Source: CAYNRA01 sp046293395 (GTDB lineage Bacteria > Bacteroidota > Bacteroidia > Cytophagales > Spirosomataceae). Taken from it: a stretch of DNA of 64,000 nucleotides. Below, piece after piece: positions 8,688 to 15,389 of this stretch; positions within the stretch are counted from its first letter, which is position 1; the number at the start of each line of letters is the position of its first letter. The notes beneath the pieces are model-generated. The model was given only the letters and a program-made list of their open reading frames with translations, did not search any database and had not been told where the DNA came from. The stretch is from positions 434,001-498,000 of the forward strand of contig JBKBOU010000002.1 in NCBI GenBank assembly GCA_046293395.1, read 5' to 3'. Both the position numbers and the translations under genes were made by a program.

Positions 8688-9458
8688 TTACTTTATATTT
8701 TTAAAAAAAGTGGGTGCAGTTCCGTATAAGGGCGTTTTTCCGTCCCATTTTTCGATGAATTGTTGTTGAATCAATAAAGGGGTTAATGATTGTTGTCTCA
8801 ATTCATTTGCGCGTTTTTCAGCTTCTGCTTGTACAAGCATTTTCTTGGCTTGCGCCTCAACCAATCTCAACTCATTTTCAACTTTCATGGCTTCTTGCAC
8901 AGCTTTATTTTTTGCATTGACCGCATCCACAATTGTCTGAGGGTACTGAAGTCCACTTGTGAGTTGTTCTAATTTGAAACCTTCTTTTTCCAATACATCC
9001 GAAAGTGTCTTTTGAACGTCACTTTCAAATTTCTCCCGATTACTTACGATTTCATCTGTACTGTATTTATTCATTTGTAAGCGAAAAGCATCTTTCACAT
9101 AATTCAAAATCGTAGTTTCACTAACTTCTTGAAGCGTTTTGCGGTACTTTTTGTAAATCCTTGGTGAGTTACCAGGCGCAATATTAAAAGATAGTGTAGG
9201 ATCTACTGAAAAGCTACTTCCATCTTTTGCATTTACTCCAAAAGCATCGTAATCAATCGTTTGTACGAATGTAGCATACTGTTCTACATTTTCTGTCCAT
9301 GGATTATACCAAACCCGACCCGTGACGAGCGAGACATCTTGTACTCCTTTATCTGTCCCGTATTGTTTGATAAGAATCCCTTCGTGTCCAGCATCTATTC
9401 TCGTACAGCCTGCAAAAGTCATGGCTAAAAATCCGAATAAAAGGCACTTTGTTTTCAT
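8688..9458 (-). CDS. SPFH/Band 7 (prohibitin-like) lipoprotein
   Basis: A 256-residue SPFH-domain protein. Its signal peptide ends in a lipobox (LAMTFAGC, lipidated Cys18), so it should be anchored in a membrane facing the periplasm. The Band 7 core (about 19-180) is followed by a charged alpha-helical, coiled-coil-prone stretch (AVNAKNKAVQEAMKVENE... AEAEKRANELRQQ, about 180-225), typical of prohibitins and flotillins that oligomerise into rings. Family roles include scaffolding of membrane proteases and microdomains. Its start overlaps the stop of the small membrane gene upstream by four bases, so the two are translated together. Confidence 0.9.
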   Translation of the reverse strand: MKTKCLLFGFLAMTFAGCTRIDAGHEGILIKQYGTDKGVQDVSLVTGRVWYNPWTENVEQYATFVQTIDYDAFGVNAKDGSSFSVDPTLSFNIAPGNSPRIYKKYRKTLQEVSETTILNYVKDAFRLQMNKYSTDEIVSNREKFESDVQKTLSDVLEKEGFKLEQLTSGLQYPQTIVDAVNAKNKAVQEAMKVENELRLVEAQAKKMLVQAEAEKRANELRQQSLTPLLIQQQFIEKWDGKTPLYGTAPTFFKNIK

Positions 9459-9655
9459 CTTGTTGTTTGTTTAAATTGTTTTTGAATCGTTTTTATGAGG
9501 TAATAATTTGAAAGAATGCCTAGACAGAGTAAACCAAAGCCAGCCAAAACTGATAAGTCAGACGGTTGGCGAATGAGTTCTACAATCCAGTTAAATAGCT
9601 GAATTTCTGCTAAGAGGATGATGGGAGCGAGGAATAAAATAATTTTTTTAGTCAT
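9455..9655 (-). CDS. small two-helix membrane protein coupled to the SPFH gene
   Basis: From the ATG at 9655 this gives 66 residues with two hydrophobic helices (IILFLAPIILLAEIQLFNWIV and LAGFGLLCLGILSNYYLI) and a basic C-terminus. A longer frame reaches a TTG at 9730, but those 25 extra residues are polar and the ATG is the simpler start. There is no recognisable family. The ATGA overlap with the SPFH gene suggests stoichiometric co-expression and perhaps a physical partner (inference). Confidence 0.65.
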   Translation of the reverse strand: MTKKIILFLAPIILLAEIQLFNWIVELIRQPSDLSVLAGFGLLCLGILSNYYLIKTIQKQFKQTTR

Positions 9656-9727
9656 TGTTTGCTCGAGTTTATCTTGCTTCAAAAACGATTCCTTGAAACA
9701 TTCTTGTGTATGCTCGTATAGGTATTT

Positions 9728-9756
9728 CAACGAAACGACGTTTCATTAAGTCGTTG
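9728..9756. repeat. nested palindromes upstream of the small membrane protein/SPFH operon
   Basis: GAAACGACGTTTC (9732-9744) is a palindrome with a single central base. It is flanked by a second inverted pair, CAACGA (9728-9733) and TCGTTG (9751-9756). There is no T-run on either side, so a protein-binding site is more likely than a terminator. Confidence 0.4.
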
Positions 9757-9768
9757 CTTTCTCCCAAT

Positions 9769-11055
9769 TTACGTTTTCATTTTTTTCTTTTTTGCGGCGG
9801 GGAACAAGACATTATTTAAGATGAGTCGGTATCCAGCAGAGTTTGGATGCAAGTTCAAGTCAGTAGGTTCTTCGTTTACAAAATGTTGATAATCTTCTGG
9901 GTCATGGCCGCCGTAGAACGTCCAAAAGCCTTTTCCAGCCGTTCCATGCAAATATCTTGCTTCTTTGAGTGCCTTCGATTCTGCCAAAACAATGACTTCC
10001 GGTTTAATTGTATTTTTACGAAAGGCGGTCGTCTGCCCCATAAATCCTTTGATTAAATTTGCGTGATTTTGCGTCAACATCGTCGGAATTGGGTCATACT
10101 TAGCAGAAAATTCAAACAGGGTAAAATAATCGTTATTTTCTTCGACGAATCGTTCCTCAGGGGTGTTATCAATGGTAGAAAATTCAACTTGGTAAGGATC
10201 TTTGACGAGCGAAAAATTCGTGAAAGCAAACGTCTGGTCAAAATCCAGTTTTTTATCAGCGGCAGGATCCATTCCATCGCCATCGTAGGGAGTTTCGACA
10301 ATATCAATACCATTTGCAGCCAACGCTATATCAAATGTATCCGTTGCATTACACATAGCAAACATATAGCCGCCACCCAGTACAAAACCTTGAATTTTTT
10401 TTGCAACGGCAAGTTTCAATTCTGAAATCTTGGTTAATCCAAATTTTCGTGCAGTTACTTCCGCTGTTACTTTTTGTTCTTGAAACCAATTCGTACCTCT
10501 CATGCGGAGAAATTTACCGAACTGACCCGTGAAATCCTCGTGATGCAAGTGAAGCCAGTCGTATTCAGGTAATTTATCGGATAAAACTTCGTCATCGAAA
10601 ATTTTATCGTAGGGAATTTCCGCATACGTTAATGCCAATGTAACTGCGTCGTCCCAAGGTTGAGCAAAAGTAGGTGTATAAACAGCGATTTTAGGTGATT
10701 TTTGTAATTTTACAGCATCAGAATTGGTATTTGGGCTGGTCACTTCTTGCAGAATTTGGGCAGCAGTTGCCTCAGAGATAAGTTCGTAACTAACCCCTCG
10801 AATGATGCATTCATTGATAAAAACTTGAGATGCAGGGAACATAAAACTACCGCCCCGATAATTGAGAAGCCAGTCGATTTCGACGCCATGCTTATCTAAA
10901 ATCCAGAAAGCAATACCGTACGATTTCAGATGGTTGGTTTGTGCATTATCCATAGGAATAAGCAACTGATTAGCTTTAGAAACCTTGGTAAGAGCCAGAA
11001 AAATGATAAACGGCAAGATGTACCATTTCATTGGCTTGTGAAAACTTCGCTTCAT
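9769..11055 (-). CDS. secreted Bacteroidota protein with glutamine-amidotransferase-like fold (often labelled 'asparagine synthetase B')
   Basis: From the ATG at 11055, 428 residues with a signal peptide (MKRSFHKPMKWYILPFIIFLALTKVSKA region). A longer in-frame ATG exists at 11088 but adds a non-signal leader. Central features are IAVYTPTFAQPWDDAVTL, the YDWLHLHHEDF block and GFVLGGGYMFAMCNATDTFD, where the cysteine sits in a strand-turn-helix resembling the nucleophile elbow of class I amidotransferases. Homologs carry the name asparagine synthetase B in databases, yet I see neither an N-terminal Cys nucleophile nor the ATP-PPase loop of AsnB, and export argues against that reaction. Function is unknown. 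The gene is transcribed alone, divergent from the permease at 11204. Confidence 0.8.
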   Translation of the reverse strand: MKRSFHKPMKWYILPFIIFLALTKVSKANQLLIPMDNAQTNHLKSYGIAFWILDKHGVEIDWLLNYRGGSFMFPASQVFINECIIRGVSYELISEATAAQILQEVTSPNTNSDAVKLQKSPKIAVYTPTFAQPWDDAVTLALTYAEIPYDKIFDDEVLSDKLPEYDWLHLHHEDFTGQFGKFLRMRGTNWFQEQKVTAEVTARKFGLTKISELKLAVAKKIQGFVLGGGYMFAMCNATDTFDIALAANGIDIVETPYDGDGMDPAADKKLDFDQTFAFTNFSLVKDPYQVEFSTIDNTPEERFVEENNDYFTLFEFSAKYDPIPTMLTQNHANLIKGFMGQTTAFRKNTIKPEVIVLAESKALKEARYLHGTAGKGFWTFYGGHDPEDYQHFVNEEPTDLNLHPNSAGYRLILNNVLFPAAKKKKMKT

Positions 11056-11203
11056 GATGAACTTTGTAACCGAGTTGATGGATAGCATAAATAGGTATCA
11101 AATGACAATTATTTGAACGAATATACAGAGAAAACGACTCGAATACGGATTAATTTTCAAATTATTCTGTACAAATTCTGAAACTTCAAGGCACATTTAG
11201 TAT

Positions 11204-12442
11204 ATGAATATCAAAGAAAACATGAGCGAAGGGATTCGCTCCATCAAGAGCAACATGCTTCGTACTGTACTTACCGCAGCCATTATTGCCTTCGGAATTA
11301 CGGCGCTGGTCGGTATTCTAACTACGATTGATGGAATGCAGGCATCTGTAAATAGTAGTTTTGCAGATTTAGGAGCCAATACATTTGATATAAAAGTGGA
11401 GCAGCGACGCGGCAGACGCAGCGGTGTAGCAACCAAACAACAGCCTCCTATTTCCTACCGTCAGGCAACTGATTTCAAAGACCTTTTTACCCAAAAAGTA
11501 AGTGGAATTGTCAGTATTTCCGCACAAGTAGCTGGCTCAGCACAAGTCAAATATGCCTCTAAAAAGACAAATCCCAATACGCGAGTTGTCGGAATTGACG
11601 AAAGTTTTTTGGGTATAAAGGGATATGTATTACAAAGTGGGCGCTCCATCAACGAACGAGACATCCAAAGTTCTGCGCGCGTAGTTATTTTGGGTTCTGA
11701 AGTAGTAAAATTACTTTTTGCCAATGAGTCTCCAATTAACAAAGATATTTCTATCCTGAATGACCGTTACCGTGTTATTGGTGTGCTGGAATCGAAGGGT
11801 AGTTTGTCGGGTGGTGGAGATGACCGCGTGGCATTGGTTCCTTTGAGTTCTGGCAGACAGTTGGCAGCCAATTCAACATTAACTTTCGATATTACTGCTT
11901 CTGCGGCAAGTACAAGTGGTTTAGATTATTTGATGGCAGAAGCTTCTTCTCTGATGAGGCAAGTACGAAAAGATCCTATCGGAATGGATGATTCCTTCGT
12001 TATGGAACGGGCAGATGCTTTGGCAAAAGATTTTGAGGACATTACGGGGTATTTACGCATTGGTGGTTTTGGAATCAGTTTTATTACGCTTTTAGGTGCT
12101 TCTATTGCCCTCATGAATATTATGATGGTATCAGTGACAGAACGTACGCGTGAGATTGGAATACGAAAAGCACTGGGAGCCTCTCCAGGAAAAATCCGCT
12201 TTCAATTTTTAATGGAAGCCATCGTAATTTGTTTGCTTGGTGGGCTTGCTGGGATTATTTTAGGGCTTTCAGTGGGTAATTTGGTATCTTCCTTGATTAG
12301 TAGCTCAGGAAGTTTTGTGGTTCCATGGGGATGGATTTCACTCGGATTGATTATTTCTGTTTCTGTTGGGGTAATTTCAGGTTATTATCCTGCCTACAAG
12401 GCATCTAAGCTAGATCCTATTGAGTCACTTCGCTACGAATAA
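11204..12442 (+). CDS. ABC transporter permease, MacB/FtsX type
   Basis: A 412-residue inner-membrane permease with one N-terminal helix (about 20-44, TVLTAAIIAFGITALVGIL), a large periplasmic MacB_PCD domain, and three C-terminal helices (about 280-305, 330-365, 375-400) containing the conserved coupling segment RTREIGIRKALGASP. In the MacB type these proteins do mechanotransmission rather than classical transport: macrolide or peptide efflux, lipoprotein extraction or cell-wall signalling. No ATPase or membrane-fusion gene is adjacent, so the ATPase partner must be encoded elsewhere. Confidence 0.92.
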   Translation: MNIKENMSEGIRSIKSNMLRTVLTAAIIAFGITALVGILTTIDGMQASVNSSFADLGANTFDIKVEQRRGRRSGVATKQQPPISYRQATDFKDLFTQKVSGIVSISAQVAGSAQVKYASKKTNPNTRVVGIDESFLGIKGYVLQSGRSINERDIQSSARVVILGSEVVKLLFANESPINKDISILNDRYRVIGVLESKGSLSGGGDDRVALVPLSSGRQLAANSTLTFDITASAASTSGLDYLMAEASSLMRQVRKDPIGMDDSFVMERADALAKDFEDITGYLRIGGFGISFITLLGASIALMNIMMVSVTERTREIGIRKALGASPGKIRFQFLMEAIVICLLGGLAGIILGLSVGNLVSSLISSSGSFVVPWGWISLGLIISVSVGVISGYYPAYKASKLDPIESLRYE

Positions 12443-12469
12443 TTCATTTATTTACTTTCTTCCAAATAA

Positions 12470-12501
12470 AAAAAACGTTCTTGTATCAAGAACGTTTTTT
12501 T
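12470..12501. terminator. bidirectional terminator
   Basis: A 13-base inverted repeat AAAAAACGTTCTT / AAGAACGTTTTTT with loop GTATC. A-run on the left and T-run on the right serve the permease on the plus strand and the epimerase on the minus strand. Confidence 0.9.
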
Positions 12502-12517
12502 GTTTTCAGCTCATTTA

Positions 12518-13579
12518 TCAAACACGTTTGCTGATATTATCGTGCATTTGCACAAGCGTTGTTTTTAGGTCATATTTCCAATCCCAATCAGGATAATGGG
12601 CTTTGAACTTAGATAAATCAGAAATATACCAAATGTGGTCGCCAATGCGATTGGTTTCTGAATAGCTATAGTTCATCTTATTTCCGGTGATTTCTTCACA
12701 AAGTGTGATACCTTCTAGCATCGAACAATTAGAGAATCTCCCTCCACCTGCATTATAAACCTCTCCTGCTTTCGGGTTTTGATAGAAATGCCAGAACATG
12801 TTTACCAAGTCCCACGAGTGAATATTGTCACGAACTTGTTTTCCTTTATAGCCAAAAATGGTGTAGTGACTTTTTGTGATGGCGCATTTCATTAAATAGG
12901 CTAAAAACCCATGTAATTGAGCACCTGAGTGATTGGGACCTGTCAAGCATCCTCCACGGAAAACACCGGTTTTCATTCCAAAATAGCGGCCATATTCTTG
13001 CACCAAGACATCAGCTGCGACTTTAGATGCACCAAAGAGAGAGTGTTTGGTATGGTCAATGCTCATTTCTTCGTCAATACCATTTGTAAAGAAAGCGTGA
13101 TTTTCGTCGATTTCCCAACGAGATTCTTGCTCAACGAGCGGCAAGAAGTTCGGATTATCCCCATATACCTTATTTGTAGAAGTAAAGATAAACACGGCTT
13201 CAGGGCAATATTTACGGGTCATTTCAAGCATAACCAGTGTACCGTTTGCATTGACGGTAAAATCCATGAAGGGTTCTCTAGCTGCCCAGTCGTGGCTTGG
13301 TTGTGCTGCGGTATGAACAACTAATTTTATATCCTGACCGTATTCGGCAAAGATGGCTCCAATGGCTTCTTCCGAGCGAATATCTGCGGAATAGTGCTTA
13401 TAATTTGGAAAAGCCTCTTGGATACGGTTGCGATTCCAGTCTGTAGATGCTTCAGCGCCAAAGAAGTATTGGCGTAAATCATTATCGATACCGATGATTA
13501 AATCAAACTTTTCAGATAAAAAAGCAACGGATTCACTTCCAATTAAACCAGCAGACCCAGTTACAAGAGCAATAGTCAT
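12518..13579 (-). CDS. CDP-paratose 2-epimerase-like NAD-dependent epimerase/dehydratase
   Basis: A 353-residue extended short-chain dehydrogenase. The NAD loop TGSAGLIG (7-14) is intact, as are HTAAQPSHDWAAREP (about 89-103), which resembles the tyvelose-epimerase signature, and STNKVYGD (134-141). The usual catalytic pair YxxxK reads F182-x-x-x-K186 (SLFGASK): the general-base tyrosine is replaced by phenylalanine, and the codon is clearly TTT. CDP-paratose 2-epimerase interconverts CDP-paratose and CDP-tyvelose, but no other dideoxysugar genes are near. It may be a family-specific variant with an altered mechanism or a different substrate. Confidence 0.82.
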   Translation of the reverse strand: MTIALVTGSAGLIGSESVAFLSEKFDLIIGIDNDLRQYFFGAEASTDWNRNRIQEAFPNYKHYSADIRSEEAIGAIFAEYGQDIKLVVHTAAQPSHDWAAREPFMDFTVNANGTLVMLEMTRKYCPEAVFIFTSTNKVYGDNPNFLPLVEQESRWEIDENHAFFTNGIDEEMSIDHTKHSLFGASKVAADVLVQEYGRYFGMKTGVFRGGCLTGPNHSGAQLHGFLAYLMKCAITKSHYTIFGYKGKQVRDNIHSWDLVNMFWHFYQNPKAGEVYNAGGGRFSNCSMLEGITLCEEITGNKMNYSYSETNRIGDHIWYISDLSKFKAHYPDWDWKYDLKTTLVQMHDNISKRV

Positions 13580-13618
13580 AAATGATACTAAGATTTAGTT
13601 GAGAATATGGATTAATCA

Positions 13619-13665
13619 AAAAAGTGAAACCTTCTTTCCGACTTTGAAAAGAAGATTTCACTTTT
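13619..13665 (-). terminator. terminator of the small lipoprotein gene
   Basis: An interrupted inverted repeat: AAAAGTGAAACCTTCTTT pairs with AAGAAGATTTCACTTTT, with A-rich and T-rich flanks. It lies between the lipoprotein gene (stop at 13683) and the epimerase start (13579), so it insulates these two minus-strand genes. Confidence 0.7.
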
Positions 13666-13682
13666 AGTCAAACTGGTTTGCA

Positions 13683-13934
13683 TCAAGCACCCTCCGTAAT
13701 AGCGCCGTTGTCACCAAATAATTTTTCACGGAGTTGATTGGCTTTGTTTTCCAATTCTGGTTTTTCCGTGTAAACATTTTTCAACTGTTTCGCAGAAGAA
13801 TCAGGATGAACGCCATACACCCACTCGTCGCCCTCACGAACGTCGTCTTGTTTGATGGTATTGTTCTTCTGGTAGCTACAAGAAGCTAGAGAAACGGAGA
13901 ATATCGCGAATAATAAAAGAATATTTTTTTTCAT
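13683..13934 (-). CDS. small lipoprotein of unknown function
   Basis: An 83-residue protein with a clear lipoprotein signal (MKKNILLLFAIFSVSLASC, lipidated Cys19) and a short hydrophilic mature part containing DEWVYGVHPDSSAKQLKNVY and a charged helical C-terminus. No family is recognised. It is monocistronic: a terminator follows it and lhgO diverges from it upstream. Confidence 0.75.
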   Translation of the reverse strand: MKKNILLLFAIFSVSLASCSYQKNNTIKQDDVREGDEWVYGVHPDSSAKQLKNVYTEKPELENKANQLREKLFGDNGAITEGA

Positions 13935-13951
13935 GTCCGACTAATGGTCTG

Positions 13952-13975
13952 TAAATTTGCACAAATTTAAGTTTG
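13952..13975 (+). promoter_or_regulatory. two overlapping-region -7-like boxes before lhgO
   Basis: TAAATTTG (13952-13959) and TAAGTTTG (13968-13975) both match TAnnTTTG, 36-59 bases before the lhgO ATG at 14011. A well-placed -33 element is not obvious for either box. Confidence 0.45.
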
Positions 13976-14010
13976 CGAAACCAATTCGCCAAAATTTATT
14001 GTACTTAATT

Positions 14011-15210
14011 ATGACAAACGATGTCGTTATTGTTGGAGGTGGGATTGTTGGCTTAGCCACAGCTTACCAATTAATTGAAAAAAATCCGCGTCTTCGGATT
14101 ACCGTAGTAGAGAAAGAAGACCGCGTAGCAGCCCATCAAACGGGCCATAACAGTGGAGTCATTCACTCGGGATTGTATTACAAACCGGGGAGTTTAAAAG
14201 CAACGAACTGTATCAATGGCTACCATCAATTGATTCAATTTTGTGAAACACACGAGATTCCTTATGAGCTTTGTGGTAAAATTGTTGTCGCTACACGAGA
14301 AAATCAATTACCGATTTTGGAAGGGCTCCACGAAAGAGGTATTCAAAATAAGTTAGACGGAATCCGCAAGATTAACGTACAACAAATGCGCGAAATTGAA
14401 CCGCATGTAGCTGGGCTAGCCGGGCTTTGGGTTCCTCAAACGGGTATTATTGACTACACCGTAGTCTGCCAAAAACTAGAACAACTTATCCTAGAGAAAG
14501 GCGCAAGAATCTATTTTAATGAAAAAGTAACGTCTGTTTCCCATGTACAAGGGCGCTCTACGGTTGTAACAACAAAAGGAAGCCACGAAACGAAACTGAT
14601 TATCAATTGCGCAGGATTGTACTCAGACAAAGTAGCCCAATTGACCGAGAATGAAGAAATCAACCTCCGTATCACTCCGTTTAGAGGAGAATATTACGAG
14701 CTCGTTCCAGAGAAACACCATCTCGTACGTAATCTCATTTATCCAGTTCCAGACCCTAATTTTCCTTTCTTGGGCGTACATTTTACGCGGATGATTCAAG
14801 GGGGGGTCGAAGCAGGGCCAAATGCGGTGATGGCATTCGGGCGAGAGGCTTATACAAAAACGCAAATTAATTGGAAAGAATTGGGCGAGACATTGGCTTG
14901 GCCTGGTTTCCGGAAAGTCGCTTTGAAATATTGGCAAACGGGTCTTGGTGAATTTTACCGCTCTTTTTCCAAAGCTGCATTTACAAAAGCATTGCAGGAA
15001 CTTATCCCAGAAATCAAGGAGGAAGACCTCAAGCCAGGTGGTGCAGGCGTACGCGCACAAGCTTGTGACAAAACAGGTGGTTTACTTGACGATTTTGCCA
15101 TTCTGGAAAACCAACAAGCCATTAATATTTGTAATGCGCCTTCGCCAGCTGCTACTTCTTCTTTATCCATAGGAGCAACCGTCAGCGATTTGGCTCTAAA
15201 ACGGTTTTAA
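14011..15210 (+). CDS. lhgO: L-2-hydroxyglutarate oxidase/dehydrogenase
   Basis: A 399-residue FAD enzyme of the DAO family. The FAD-binding loop VVIVGGGIVGLATAY is followed by VEKEDRVAAHQTGHNSGVIHSGLYY, the LhgO signature that carries the histidine-rich substrate region, and by GGAGVRAQA near the C-terminus. LhgO oxidises L-2-hydroxyglutarate to 2-oxoglutarate and passes electrons to the membrane quinone pool, which repairs a side product of malate dehydrogenase-type enzymes. The ATG at 14011 is chosen; the longer frame from 13957 runs through the candidate promoter boxes. The nuoLMN genes downstream have their own promoter. Confidence 0.93.
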   Translation: MTNDVVIVGGGIVGLATAYQLIEKNPRLRITVVEKEDRVAAHQTGHNSGVIHSGLYYKPGSLKATNCINGYHQLIQFCETHEIPYELCGKIVVATRENQLPILEGLHERGIQNKLDGIRKINVQQMREIEPHVAGLAGLWVPQTGIIDYTVVCQKLEQLILEKGARIYFNEKVTSVSHVQGRSTVVTTKGSHETKLIINCAGLYSDKVAQLTENEEINLRITPFRGEYYELVPEKHHLVRNLIYPVPDPNFPFLGVHFTRMIQGGVEAGPNAVMAFGREAYTKTQINWKELGETLAWPGFRKVALKYWQTGLGEFYRSFSKAAFTKALQELIPEIKEEDLKPGGAGVRAQACDKTGGLLDDFAILENQQAINICNAPSPAATSSLSIGATVSDLALKRF

Positions 15211-15217
15211 TACCAGA

Positions 15218-15252
15218 TTGAGCGCGGTTATTTATCAAAAAACGTATCTTTG
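15218..15252 (+). promoter_or_regulatory. candidate nuoL promoter
   Basis: TTG (15218-15220) and TATCTTTG (15245-15252) are separated by 24 bases, close to the usual Bacteroidota spacing. The -7 box overlaps the left arm of a long palindrome, which suggests regulation at initiation. Confidence 0.5.
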
Positions 15253-15285
15253 CATTTCTCTAGTATTTTAGTAGAGAAATGCAAA
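15249..15285. repeat. 14-base inverted repeat overlapping the nuoL promoter
   Basis: TTTGCATTTCTCTA (15249-15262) and TAGAGAAATGCAAA (15272-15285) are perfectly complementary, with a 9-base spacer. There is no T-run after the right arm, so it does not look like a terminator for lhgO. Its left arm shares four bases with the -7 box, so it could be a repressor operator. Confidence 0.7.
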
Positions 15286-15389
15286 AGTTCCAAAAAGTAA
15301 AAAACACCCGATGACAAGTTTCTGTTATCCGTTCAATAGATTGAGTCATTTACACTGTTTCACCCAATAGCCCCGTGCTTTTTGATAAC

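Noticed and set aside
8688..9655. SPFH plus small membrane protein as an anti-phage system
   Set aside because: No defence gene, effector domain or mobile element lies nearby; SPFH proteins are common housekeeping scaffolds.
15249..15285. lhgO terminator
   Set aside because: The stem is long but is not followed by a T-run on the plus strand, and a -7 box overlaps its left arm.
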